DNA from: Nocardia elegans NBRC 108235
GTDB lineage: Bacteria > Actinomycetota > Actinomycetes > Mycobacteriales > Mycobacteriaceae
Length of the DNA stretch: 64,000 nucleotides
NCBI RefSeq assembly: GCF_001612845.1
Contig: NZ_BDBF01000029.1
Location: 48,693 to 112,692, forward strand
Direction of reading: 5' to 3'
Position 1 is the first letter of the stretch; each line of letters begins with the position of its first letter. Positions 7,879 to 16,471 of the stretch are shown piece by piece. The notes beneath the pieces are model-generated. The model worked only from the letters and a program-made list of their open reading frames with translations, was not told where the DNA came from and did not search any database. Made by a program: the position numbers and the translations under genes.

Positions 7879-9837
7879 TCAGTTGTATGAGCGCGCGACC
7901 CCGTCGAGAAGATGTTCCAGGGTGTCGTAGGTCGGAGTGTCGACGACGTCGACCACATCCGGAGCGACCGGAATGTGGTGTTCGGCGGTGACGGCGGTGA
8001 ACTGGGACGGATCGGCGGTACGGAAGCCGTGCTCGGCGGCCAGGCGCTGCAGTTCGGGATCGGTGCTCAGCAGCTGCCCGACCCGGTCGCCGGTAGCGGT
8101 CAACGGGACCAGCGTGTGCCGGGACAGGACCGTCGGAGACGGGTACAGCATCACCGCGTCGGCGGGCAGCTTGCCGGCGACGGCGGCCTCCACGAATTGC
8201 GATTCGTAGCCCCACACCATGGGCGTGGGACCCATTCCCGCAGTGAGGTATTCGCCGAACGGACCCGCGCTGGAATTCTCGGTGTACCCCTGTTTGGTGA
8301 ACAGCCGCGACACCTTCGACAGCACGAAATTCTCGGCGGCCGGACCCTGCACGATCGCGTCGTCGTTGGCGACGTAGGCGGCCACCGCCAGATACATCGC
8401 CGCCGAATTGGAGGTCCGCGGATCGGTGGTCGAGATCAACACGTTCTTGCGCACCGGATAGGCGGTGTTGGCCTCCAGTTGATCCCACTGGGTGCCTTGC
8501 TGCGTGAGATCGAGATACCGCCGCATATCGAAGGCGGGCACAGTCCCCGGACGGGCGATTCCCGCACGTGCGAGCAGGTCCACGATCGGCCGGAAACTGG
8601 CGACCACCATCGGCGAGGAGAACGGCGTGTATTTCGCGGTGATCCCGCGTTCGCGCTGAATTCGTTCGGCGGCCAGGCTGCTCGACGGAAAGGCGAAGTC
8701 GTCACCGTCCAGCTTCACCGACGTCGCGATCTGCCGCGATCCGGCCGGGTCCACCTCCAGCCGAATTCCCTTGCGCGCCAGTGCGTCCACCACGCGGGGA
8801 TCGGTGAAGAAGCCCATTTTCTCCGACCCGACCACGCCGTGCGCGGTGATCAGCGCGGGAGCCGGGGCGGGGGAGCCGCTGTCGCCGCCGCGAAAGCCGA
8901 AGGCCACAACGAGCACGACGACTACGACGACCACGGCGGCGGCTACGGCCAGGACCCGTGGCTGTCGCAATGCGGTTACCAGGCCCGCTGTGCCCGCTCC
9001 ACCGGAGGCCGGGCTCGTCGCGGCCGCGCGCTCCGGTTCCGGTTCTGCTGCAGCGTCACTCGCGGACGGTGTGGCGGCCACGATCTCCTGTTTCGTCGGT
9101 TCGACGGGGGAGTGGCCGGGTGTGACCGCGACGTCGGATGTCGCGGAACCCGTCGGCGAGGCGAGGTCTTTCCGCTCGTCCGCCGTGGACTCGACCGGAG
9201 CCTCAGCGGCTACGGCGGGAAGCGAATCGTGTTGGTCTGTACTGCTTTCGATGACGTCGGTACCGGGCAGGTCGGGGTCCGGGTCGCCGCTGTGTGCGAT
9301 GTCGCCGGGGCGCGGCGAATCCGCCTCGCCGGGTGCGGGTTCCGAGGCGTCGGCGTCTTCCGCGACGGTTTCGGTCGCCGATTCCGCGACGGCGCTCGGG
9401 ACGTCATCGGCAGGCGCGGGCATGTCATCGGCAGACGCGGCGTCGGCGGGCACGGAGGTCGCATCGGCGGGCGCAGGCGCAGCGTCGGTAGGCGCGACTT
9501 CGGTGGGCGCGGCGTCGGTGGGCGCGGCGTCGGTGGCGTCCTCCTCGATCGAGGGCGCCGACACCCGTTCCGGAACAACCGGCGCATCCGCGTAGTCGAG
9601 TTCGTGCGAACGGTCGTCGGCCTTGGGCTGCGGAGGGGTGTGCTGCAATTCGCGGCGCACGATGCGTTCCACCAGAATCGGCACGAAATCGCGGACGGCG
9701 TGGCCGTCGAAGCGCCGGCGCACCTGGCCGACCATTTCCTCTACCAATTCCGGGGAATGGCTGCTGCCGTAATGGCCGACCAGCCGATCGGTCAACTGAC
9801 GCAGTGCCTTTTCTTCACGGTCGGTGGCGTCACCCAC
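7879..9837 (-). CDS. Membrane-anchored protein: cytosolic three-helix domain, acidic Pro/Ala linker, one TM helix, extracellular binding-protein-like domain
   Basis: 652 residues from GTG 9837, chosen because GAGGAG lies 6 nt upstream; an ATG eight codons earlier is the alternative. Order: a helical domain (about 1-70; ALRQLTDRLVGHYG, RRRFDGHAVRDFVPILVERIVRREL) like the three-helix bundle of DUF3562-type actinobacterial proteins; an acidic Ala/Pro/Asp linker (about 95-290) with APTDAAPTEVAPT repeats; a pure Val/Ala TM helix (about 295-314); then about 335 residues resembling a periplasmic substrate-binding domain (ALITAHGVVGSEKMGFFTDP, GDDFAFPSSS, ISTTDPRTSNSAAMYLAVAA). The topology is N-in, C-out. 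I do not recognise a named family for the whole protein; it could be a receptor or an extracellular adaptor. Confidence 0.75.
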   Translation of the reverse strand: MGDATDREEKALRQLTDRLVGHYGSSHSPELVEEMVGQVRRRFDGHAVRDFVPILVERIVRRELQHTPPQPKADDRSHELDYADAPVVPERVSAPSIEEDATDAAPTDAAPTEVAPTDAAPAPADATSVPADAASADDMPAPADDVPSAVAESATETVAEDADASEPAPGEADSPRPGDIAHSGDPDPDLPGTDVIESSTDQHDSLPAVAAEAPVESTADERKDLASPTGSATSDVAVTPGHSPVEPTKQEIVAATPSASDAAAEPEPERAAATSPASGGAGTAGLVTALRQPRVLAVAAAVVVVVVVLVVAFGFRGGDSGSPAPAPALITAHGVVGSEKMGFFTDPRVVDALARKGIRLEVDPAGSRQIATSVKLDGDDFAFPSSSLAAERIQRERGITAKYTPFSSPMVVASFRPIVDLLARAGIARPGTVPAFDMRRYLDLTQQGTQWDQLEANTAYPVRKNVLISTTDPRTSNSAAMYLAVAAYVANDDAIVQGPAAENFVLSKVSRLFTKQGYTENSSAGPFGEYLTAGMGPTPMVWGYESQFVEAAVAGKLPADAVMLYPSPTVLSRHTLVPLTATGDRVGQLLSTDPELQRLAAEHGFRTADPSQFTAVTAEHHIPVAPDVVDVVDTPTYDTLEHLLDGVARSYN

Positions 9838-10050
9838 GCCGAACTCCTCGCCCAATCGCATCCCAACGGCAGCGGTCGGCCGGCCGCGCCGGAAATTACG
9901 ATAGCGAGCCGGAATGCCCGTTCCGTGCCAGCGTGTTTCGGCCCGATGACGGTGAAATGCGCTGGTGGAGAGGCATTTTCCGGCGATTGTTCCCGTGGCT
10001 GGGCAGGCGCTATTCGGCTCGAATTACGTCGGCGGTCACCGAGAATTCAC

Positions 10051-10815
10051 TCACGTGAGGACCAGCAGTTCGCTCGACGACGCGATTTCCACACGCAGCC
10101 CGGCCTTTTCGGCGATCCGCGCCAGTGCGCGGATATCGCCGGGCTCGGCGCGAGTCGACACCAGGGCCCGTGCCAGCAGCCCCTTGTGATGCTTGTTGAA
10201 ATGGCTCACCACCGTGCGGCTGCCGTCCGGGCGTTCGGTCAGTACGGTCGCGGTCACCGCGCCGGGCAGCCGCCCCAATTGCTGATAGGTCCCCGAACGC
10301 AGGTCGACGACCAGCTGACCGGCCGTGGCCTCCCGCAATGCCGGGGCCAGCACCGGTTTCCACAACGACGCCAGCGTCGGCAGGCCCGGCAGTTTCGAAC
10401 CGCCCGACAGCCGATACCCCGGAATCGCATCCCCCGCGCGCACGATCCCGAACAGCGCCGAGCCGATCGCCAGCCGCGCCTCGGCGCGAGCGCGCTGCGT
10501 CTTGGTCAGCGAACCGGCGTCGAGCGCGTCGTAGAGCACGCCGGTGTAGCGCCGCAGCGCCGGTGCGGTCGCGGCGGTCCGCAGCGTCGCGTTGCGGGCG
10601 AGCGCGGTCTGCAAACCTTCCGCGCCCGCGCCGGTCGCCTTTCCCAGCCCCAATGCCACCCGTGCCGCCTCCGGGTTCGCGGACAATTCGATCAGCTCGG
10701 TGATCAGCTTGTCCCGCACTGCGGTGAGCTGCGGTAACCACAGGGAATCCAGATCGAGCGGACCGAGATTTCCGCCGTCGGACTTGGTTTCGGAAGGAGG
10801 CAGAATCACCAGCAC
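10051..10815 (-). CDS. yaaA: YaaA/DUF328 peroxide-stress family protein
   Basis: 254 residues starting at GTG 10815, which yields the family N-terminus LVILPPSETK. Later blocks SGTYQQLGRLPGAV and VVSHFNKHHKGLLARAL match the conserved C-terminal motif around FNKxxKG. E. coli YaaA lowers free iron and limits DNA damage under peroxide; the actinobacterial role is untested. It is divergent from proS with 58 bp between the two starts. Longer upstream frames run into the proS promoter and were not used. Confidence 0.88.
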   Translation of the reverse strand: MLVILPPSETKSDGGNLGPLDLDSLWLPQLTAVRDKLITELIELSANPEAARVALGLGKATGAGAEGLQTALARNATLRTAATAPALRRYTGVLYDALDAGSLTKTQRARAEARLAIGSALFGIVRAGDAIPGYRLSGGSKLPGLPTLASLWKPVLAPALREATAGQLVVDLRSGTYQQLGRLPGAVTATVLTERPDGSRTVVSHFNKHHKGLLARALVSTRAEPGDIRALARIAEKAGLRVEIASSSELLVLT

Positions 10816-10859
10816 GAGCCGATACGGTAATGCCCTGCAGGCATCCACGCAGCAGCGGC

Positions 10860-10865
10860 TAGTCT
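10860..10865 (+). promoter_or_regulatory. -10 box (TAGTCT) for leaderless proS
   Basis: TAGTCT ends 8 nt before the GTG start of proS; no ribosome site is present between them. Confidence 0.5.
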
Positions 10866-10873
10866 GTGCATCC

Positions 10874-12631
10874 GTGATCACCCGTCTCTCGCACCTGTTC
10901 CTGCGCACCCTGCGCGACGATCCCGCCGACGCCGAGGTGCCCAGCCACAAACTTCTGGTCCGCGCCGGATATGTGCGCCGGATCGCGCCGGGCGTCTATT
11001 CGTGGTTGCCGCTGGGTTTGAAGGTGCTGCGCAAGATCGAGGACGTGGTGCGCCAGGAGATGGACGCGATCGGCGGCCAGGAGATTTCGCTGCCCGCGCT
11101 GCTGCCGCGCGAGCCGTACGAAACCACCAACCGCTGGACCGAATACGGCGACAGCCTTTTCCGCCTGCAGGACCGTAAGGGAGCCGACATGCTGCTCGGA
11201 CCCACCCACGAGGAATTGTTCGCCCTGACGGTCAAGGGTGAATACAACTCCTACAAGGATCTGCCGGTCACGCTCTACCAGATTCAGACCAAATACCGCG
11301 ACGAGGAACGGCCGCGCGCCGGAATTCTGCGCGGACGCGAATTCGTCATGAAGGACTCGTACTCCTTCGATCTGGACGAGGACGGCCTGAAGGCCAGCTA
11401 TGCCGCACACCGCCAGGCATATCAGCGGATGTTCGCCCGGCTCGGGATCGAATACGTGATCGTCGCCGCCACCTCCGGCGCGATGGGCGGCAGCGCCTCG
11501 GAAGAATTCCTGGCCAGCAGCCCGATCGGCGAGGACACCTACGTGACCTGCCGCGAATCGGGATACGCGGCCAACGTGGAGGCCGTGGTGACGCCCGCGC
11601 CGCCGGAGATCCCGATCGAGGGGCAGCCGGCCGCCGTCGTGCACGACACGCCGGGCACGCCGACCATCGCGTCCCTGGTCGACTGGGCCAACGACGCCGG
11701 TATCGCCGAACAGTACGGCCGCCCGGTGACCGCCGCCGACACGCTCAAGAACGTCATGGTGAAGCTACGCCACCCCGACGGCAAGTCCGAGATCGTCGGC
11801 ATCGGCGTGCCCGGTGACCGCGAGGTCGACGCCAAGCGGCTGGGCGCGAGCCTCGAACCGGCCGAGGTGGAGTTGCTCACCGACGAGGACTTCGCCGCCA
11901 ATCCGTTCCTGGTGAAGGGATACATCGGCCCGAAGACGCTGCTGGACAACGGTGTTCGCTATCTCGTCGACCCGCGCGTGGTGACCGGCACGTCGTGGAT
12001 CACCGGCGCCGACGCCTCCGGCAAACATGTCGTGGGACTCGTCGCGGGTCGCGATTTCACCCCCGACGGCACGATCGAGGCCGCCGAGGTGCGCGACGGC
12101 GACCCCTCGCCCGACGGTCGCGGTGTGCTGCACTCGGCGCGCGGTATCGAGATCGCCCACATCTTCCAGCTCGGCTACAAGTACACCGACGCCTTCGAGG
12201 TGGATGTGCTCGGTGAGAACGGTAAACCGGTCCGGCTCGTCCAGGGTTCCTACGGGGTCGGCGTCTCCCGGATGGTCGCGGTGATCGCGGAGCAGATGCA
12301 CGACGAGAAGGGGCTGCGCTGGCCGGCCGAGGTCGCCCCCTTCGATGTGCACGTCGTCATCGCCAACAAGGACGAGGCGGTCCGCACCGGAGCCGAGGAG
12401 GTCGTCGCCGGTCTGGACGCCCAGGGCGTGGACGTCCTGTTCGACGACCGCACCGCCTCACCCGGCGTCAAGTTCAAGGATGCCGAATTGCTCGGCATGC
12501 CTTGGGTTCTCGTCATCGGCCGGGGCTGGGCCGACGGCAAGGTGGAGTTGCGTAACCGCTTCACCGGCGAATCCGAGGACATCCCGGCGGACGCGGCCGT
12601 CGATACCGTGCTCGCGAAGATTCGCGGCTGA
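10874..12631 (+). CDS. proS: Prolyl-tRNA synthetase (bacterial type with INS editing domain)
   Basis: 585 residues, the bacterial ProS length. Class II motif 1 lies around the GVYSWLPLGLKVLRKIEDVVRQEMD segment; motif 2 around KYRDEERPRAGILRGREFVMKDSYSFD; motif 3 in the GSYGVGVSRMVAVIAEQ block. Residues about 225-390 form the YbaK-like insertion that clears Ala-tRNA(Pro), and the C-terminus carries the anticodon-binding fold. GTG 10874 gives the standard start ITRLSHLFLRTLRDDPADAE. The longer in-frame extension upstream overlaps the divergent yaaA gene. Confidence 0.97.
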   Translation: MITRLSHLFLRTLRDDPADAEVPSHKLLVRAGYVRRIAPGVYSWLPLGLKVLRKIEDVVRQEMDAIGGQEISLPALLPREPYETTNRWTEYGDSLFRLQDRKGADMLLGPTHEELFALTVKGEYNSYKDLPVTLYQIQTKYRDEERPRAGILRGREFVMKDSYSFDLDEDGLKASYAAHRQAYQRMFARLGIEYVIVAATSGAMGGSASEEFLASSPIGEDTYVTCRESGYAANVEAVVTPAPPEIPIEGQPAAVVHDTPGTPTIASLVDWANDAGIAEQYGRPVTAADTLKNVMVKLRHPDGKSEIVGIGVPGDREVDAKRLGASLEPAEVELLTDEDFAANPFLVKGYIGPKTLLDNGVRYLVDPRVVTGTSWITGADASGKHVVGLVAGRDFTPDGTIEAAEVRDGDPSPDGRGVLHSARGIEIAHIFQLGYKYTDAFEVDVLGENGKPVRLVQGSYGVGVSRMVAVIAEQMHDEKGLRWPAEVAPFDVHVVIANKDEAVRTGAEEVVAGLDAQGVDVLFDDRTASPGVKFKDAELLGMPWVLVIGRGWADGKVELRNRFTGESEDIPADAAVDTVLAKIRG

Positions 12632-12640
12632 TCGCCCGAG

Positions 12641-12667
12641 TGCACCCGGTCGCTGCGATCGGGTGCA
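12641..12667 (+). terminator. Hairpin after proS
   Basis: Inverted repeat with 11-bp arms (12641-12651 and 12657-12667), a single G-T pair and a 5-nt loop, placed 10 nt after the proS stop. There is no T-tract, as is common in actinobacteria. Confidence 0.55.
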
Positions 12668-12782
12668 TCCGGCCGGCGACCCGCGCTACGGCAACGGAAG
12701 GCAGGAGCTACCGGTGTTCAGGCCGCTGCCCACGACGTCGCGATGAAGGTCACCGTGCCGGCGGCCGGGCGGCCGCTCGGGC

Positions 12783-13214
12783 TCAGGGCCGGCCCGGGAA
12801 CGGTGTGGTAGCGGGATTCACGCCCAGAATCGACTGCCAGGTGGCCAGGCGGACGGCGCATTCGGTGAGGGCCTCGATGCCGATGCGGCGGCGATCCGGG
12901 GTGGTGGAGTGTTCCACGACCGCGCGCCAGGCCACCGCCGTGTCGGTCTCCACGGTGACGGCGAGTTTGGCCGCGGGGATGGGATCGTCGACCGGAAACG
13001 GCGGGGTGTAGGCGGCGGCGGGCGCCGGAACACTCGCACCGGCCGCCTTCAGCGCGTCGACGGTGGCGTCGCGGCGGGCACGGTGGGCCGCGGTGAACTC
13101 GGCGACGACCTTCGCGCGCTCCGGGGACGCGTAGGCCGCGATGAGGCCGTAGGCGTAGACCGCGGTGTATTCGGCGTTCAGCGCGTCGAGCAGCGCCTGC
13201 TGATCGGTACTCAC
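12783..13214 (-). CDS. Ferritin-like DUF4439 protein
   Basis: 143 residues. The N-terminus LLDALNAEYTAVYAYGLIAAY and the following helix with E-x-x-x-H-R-A-R-R-D resemble ferritin-like four-helix bundles with possible metal ligands. The C-terminal helices (VAWRAVVEHS, ALTECAVRLATWQS) complete the bundle. AAAGGA lies at good spacing before the GTG. It follows the next leftward gene, and the pair matches the inverted Rv2844/Rv2843 pair between proS and rimP in mycobacteria. Function is unknown. Confidence 0.83.
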   Translation of the reverse strand: MSTDQQALLDALNAEYTAVYAYGLIAAYASPERAKVVAEFTAAHRARRDATVDALKAAGASVPAPAAAYTPPFPVDDPIPAAKLAVTVETDTAVAWRAVVEHSTTPDRRRIGIEALTECAVRLATWQSILGVNPATTPFPGRP

Positions 13215-13284
13215 GCTGTGTCCTTTCTGGCGTGTGCGGGGCGCTGCGTGGTGACGCTGCGCTGCCGCCTCCGCGCCTGATCGC

Positions 13285-13824
13285 TCACGCCGGCACCACC
13301 GCCACGTGGGCGCCGCAGCAGGCGCTGATCGAGGCGAGCAGGCCGGCGCGATATCCGGACAGGGTCGCGGCCAGCTCGGCCGCGGAGTGCTGGGAGTCCG
13401 TCAGCCGGGCCCGCAGCGCGGCGACGCTCGGCGGCGGGGTGGGGGCGGGCGGTTCGGCGACGGGGGGAGTCGCGGATTTCGGCTTGGTGCCGTCGCCGTA
13501 TACGCCTACCGCGCGGTCGATTTCGGTGCGCAGCGCATCGGCGTGCTGGGCACGCTGGGCGGCGACGACGGTCAGCGCGGCGGTGTGCTCCGGTGCGGCG
13601 GCGATGGCCGCCTTCGCCCACACGGCGTCCGTACGCGCCGATTCCTCCTGCGACACAAGCACATCCGGTACCGACGGCTTGTCGTCCGAACAGGCCGCGA
13701 CCGCACTCACGGCGACGAGCGCGACCACGCCACCTCCGGCCGAGCGCAACAGCGAGCGGCGGTCGAGGCGTGGGGGAACGGTCCGATCCGGCGGCACCGG
13801 AATCACATCGAGACGGCTGGGCAC
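13285..13824 (-). CDS. Predicted lipoprotein with ferritin-like DUF4439 region
   Basis: 179 residues from GTG 13824. After an arginine-rich N-terminus (PPRLDRRSLLRSAGG) comes a hydrophobic segment ending in VAACSDD, which reads as a lipobox (cysteine near residue 48) and possibly a Tat motif. The mature part is helical, with EHTAALTVVAAQRAQHADALR and SAAELAATLSGYRAGLLASISACCGAH. It lies upstream of, and probably in an operon with, the DUF4439 gene 70 bp downstream. Equivalent to Rv2843 by position. The product probably sits on the outer face of the membrane; function unknown. Confidence 0.78.
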   Translation of the reverse strand: MPSRLDVIPVPPDRTVPPRLDRRSLLRSAGGGVVALVAVSAVAACSDDKPSVPDVLVSQEESARTDAVWAKAAIAAAPEHTAALTVVAAQRAQHADALRTEIDRAVGVYGDGTKPKSATPPVAEPPAPTPPPSVAALRARLTDSQHSAAELAATLSGYRAGLLASISACCGAHVAVVPA

Positions 13825-14228
13825 GCCTACATCGTGCCAGTGATCATCACGCGCCCCCGCGCCCAGCCCGCCGACATGCCTCGCTCGCGCTCGCTCGCGG
13901 CCGGGCCGGTCGGCCGTCTGCCCTGCTGAGCCCGGGTGCCACCGGCGGTGCACGCCCGCACGTCGCCGGCGGACCCGCCGAGGGATGCTTCCGGACGGAC
14001 GCGCGGGGGCGCGGCGGCCGCTCCGTCCCGGCGCACCCGAGACCGTCCGGCGGACCGTGGGCGCGCAGCGGAACCCGACCCGGGCCGACTCGACCGGGTT
14101 GGCTGGTCCTTTACACTCTTGCAGCGCGTTACGCTAGACCTCCGGCGGAACAATCCGCGGGACATGCGCGCCGACCATGCCGTACCAGGACCAATACCGC
14201 GTCACAACTGAACCAGGAGCCGCCCCAT
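13825..14228. other. 404-bp divergent intergenic region before rimP
   Basis: No gene could be supported. Near the right end a TTTACA box (14110-14115) and a TACGCT box (14130-14135) may belong to the rimP-nusA-infB promoter, though their spacing (14 nt) is short. An AGGAG ribosome site (14215-14219) precedes rimP. Confidence 0.4.
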
Positions 14229-14882
14229 ATGCCGATGCCGACCGAGGAAAGGGTGAGCCAGCTCGTTGCTGGGCTCGTCGAACGCCGAGGGCTCGACCTC
14301 GAGGGCGTGCACATCACGGCCGCGGGCGGCCCGCAGGCGCGAGTGACGGTGACCGTCGACGGCGACGAGACCGTCGATCTGGACACGATCGCGGAAGTCA
14401 GTTCCGAGATCTCGGAAGTGCTCGACGACGCCGCCGATCTCGGCGAAACCCCCTATCTGCTGGAAGTGACCACTCCGGGTGTCGACCGCCCGCTGACCGC
14501 CCCGCGCCACTGGCGACGGGCTCGCGGCCGCAAGGTGCGGGTGCGGATGCGGCCGGGCGCGCAGGCCCCCGAGGGCGCGTCCACCTTCGACGCCCGCGTC
14601 GGCGCGAGCACCGACACCGACGTGGCCCTGGTGCTGGGCGGTAAGCGCGCGCCCCACCGGGTGAGCGTGGCGTTGGCGGATATCGAATCCGCGGTCGTCC
14701 AGGTGGAGTTCTCCTCACCCGGTGCGGCGGAAATGGAACTGGCCGGGGGCGTGGCCGCGGGCCGCCCGGAACCGGGCGCCACCGATCAGGCCGTCGATCC
14801 GGCCGCATCCGCCGCCGGGGGAGAACACGTCGCCCGGGGAGAACACACAGAAGTTGCGCCGACCGAAGGGATCGTGGAATGA
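14229..14882 (+). CDS. rimP: Ribosome maturation factor RimP
   Basis: 217 residues. The N-terminal KH-like half has LVAGLVERRGLDLEGVHITAAG and the conserved VTVDGDETVDLDTIAEVSSEISEVLDD, then the YLLEVTTPGVDRPLTAPRHWRRARGRKV block that defines RimP, followed by the C-terminal SH3-like barrel. A low-complexity Ala/Gly/Glu tail of about 45 residues is added. It assists 30S assembly. ATG 14229 has AGGAG 9 nt upstream. It overlaps nusA by 4 nt (ATGA), so the two are translationally coupled. Confidence 0.95.
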   Translation: MPMPTEERVSQLVAGLVERRGLDLEGVHITAAGGPQARVTVTVDGDETVDLDTIAEVSSEISEVLDDAADLGETPYLLEVTTPGVDRPLTAPRHWRRARGRKVRVRMRPGAQAPEGASTFDARVGASTDTDVALVLGGKRAPHRVSVALADIESAVVQVEFSSPGAAEMELAGGVAAGRPEPGATDQAVDPAASAAGGEHVARGEHTEVAPTEGIVE

Positions 14883-15907
14883 ACATCGAAATCGAAGCCC
14901 TGCGTGCGATCGTCGCCGATAAGGGAATCTCGATGGAGACAGTGCTCTCCGCGATCGAGTCGGCTCTGCTGACCGCCTATCGGCACACCGAGGGCCACGA
15001 GCCCAACGCGCGTATCGACATCAATCAGAAGACCGGCGTGGTGCGGGTGATGGCCACCGAGACCGACGCCGACGGCAACGTCGTCTCCGAATGGGACGAC
15101 ACCCCGGAGGGCTTCGGCCGCATCGCCGCCACCACCGCCCGCCAGGTGGTGCTGCAGCGCCTGCGCGACGCCGAGAACGAGAAATCCTTCGGTGAGTTCT
15201 CGACCCACGAGGGCGATATCGTCGGCGGCGTCGTGCAGCGCGATGCCCGGATGAACGCCCGCGGCACGGTCGTGGTGCGCATCGGCAGCGAGGCCAACGG
15301 CGCCGAGGGCCTGATCCCCCCGGCTGAGCAGGTACCCGGCGAGACCTACGAGCACGGCGATCGCATCAAGTGCTACGTCTACGGCGTCTCCCGGGGCGCG
15401 CGCGGCCCGCAGATCACGCTCTCGCGCACCCACCCGAATCTGGTGCGCCGGCTGTTCGCGCTCGAGGTGCCCGAGATCGCCGACGGTTCGGTGGAGATCG
15501 TCGCGGTGGCCCGCGAGGCCGGCCACCGCTCCAAGATCGCGGTGCGCTCCACGGTGCCCGGGGTGAACGCCAAGGGCGCGTGCATCGGCCCGATGGGCCA
15601 GCGCGTGCGCAACGTGATGAGCGAGCTGGCGGGCGAGAAGATCGACATCATCGACTGGGCCGAGGATCCGGCCGCCTTCGTCGGGAATGCCCTGAGCCCG
15701 TCGAAGGTTGTCTCGGTCACGATCGTCGATCCGGAGGCCCGTGCCGCCCGGGTCGTGGTCCCCGATTTCCAGCTGTCGCTGGCGATCGGCAAGGAAGGTC
15801 AGAACGCCCGGTTGGCCGCGCGATTGACCGGTTGGCGCATCGATATCCGCTCCGACGCCGCCCCCGACGTGGCCGGATCGCAGCGGCCGCACGCCCAGCA
15901 CGGGTAG
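14879..15907 (+). CDS. nusA: Transcription termination/antitermination factor NusA
   Basis: 342 residues, typical of the actinobacterial form that lacks the C-terminal acidic repeats. Order: N-terminal RNAP-binding domain (IEALRAIVADKGISMETVLSAIESALLTAY), S1 domain (about 130-200), then two KH domains with GPMGQRVRNVMSELAGEKIDII and IGKEGQNARLAARLTGWRIDI. Acts at RNA polymerase in pausing, termination and rRNA antitermination. Second gene of the rimP-nusA-ylxR-infB operon. Confidence 0.97.
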   Translation: MNIEIEALRAIVADKGISMETVLSAIESALLTAYRHTEGHEPNARIDINQKTGVVRVMATETDADGNVVSEWDDTPEGFGRIAATTARQVVLQRLRDAENEKSFGEFSTHEGDIVGGVVQRDARMNARGTVVVRIGSEANGAEGLIPPAEQVPGETYEHGDRIKCYVYGVSRGARGPQITLSRTHPNLVRRLFALEVPEIADGSVEIVAVAREAGHRSKIAVRSTVPGVNAKGACIGPMGQRVRNVMSELAGEKIDIIDWAEDPAAFVGNALSPSKVVSVTIVDPEARAARVVVPDFQLSLAIGKEGQNARLAARLTGWRIDIRSDAAPDVAGSQRPHAQHG

Positions 15908-15970
15908 GCGGCGGCGAGACGGCAGTGCGAGTGCGGGGGTCAACGAGGGGCTGGATGCGGAGATCGGGAC

Positions 15971-16351
15971 ATGGCAGCGGTACAGTGGACACAGGCTCAG
16001 CGCGAGTCTTCGGTATCCGCACTTTCCGCCCAGGTCGGTGCTCGGGTGAGAACCCGAACTCCCGGCCCGGTCCGGACCTGTGTCGGATGCCGGAAACGCG
16101 AGCTGGCCGCCGATCTGTTGCGGGTCGTGGCGCAATCGCCCGGCAGCGCTCCCGACAGGGACGCCGTCGTCGCGATCGTTCCCGATCCGCGGCGCAGACT
16201 GCCCGGGAGGGGTGCCTGGTTGCACCCCGTTTCGGCTTGTCTGAGCATGGCAGAGCGGCGCCGAGCGTTCGGCAGAGCGCTACGAGTGTCCGGAAAACTG
16301 GATATCTCAGCCCTGGAGCACTACGTCGAGAACAGGCACGAGCACTCATGA
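15971..16351 (+). CDS. ylxR: YlxR-family RNA-binding protein
   Basis: 126 residues. The YlxR core begins at VRTCVGCRKRELAADLLRVV and continues to GRGAWLHPVSACLSMAERRRAFGRALRVSG, with the family's C-x-x-C-R and GRGA-L motifs. ATG 15971 was chosen because GGAGA lies 7 nt upstream; it adds about 30 residues before the core, so a later GTG at 16046 is possible. Located between nusA and infB as in most bacteria. Confidence 0.85.
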   Translation: MAAVQWTQAQRESSVSALSAQVGARVRTRTPGPVRTCVGCRKRELAADLLRVVAQSPGSAPDRDAVVAIVPDPRRRLPGRGAWLHPVSACLSMAERRRAFGRALRVSGKLDISALEHYVENRHEHS

Positions 16352-16471
16352 GCACACCGTGAAGTACCAACGATGAACGGCCATCGAAGATAACCCGAGG
16401 TCGTGCGGGCGTCCTGACCCCTGAACGGGGAGCAAGAGACTGTCGCGCTCGACCTCTCAGTGAGGAGAGCA

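Noticed and set aside
7912..10737. 940-codon rightward open frame over the leftward receptor-like gene
   Set aside because: Gly/Arg/Val-rich shadow; the leftward frame has a TM helix, a domain pattern and a ribosome site.
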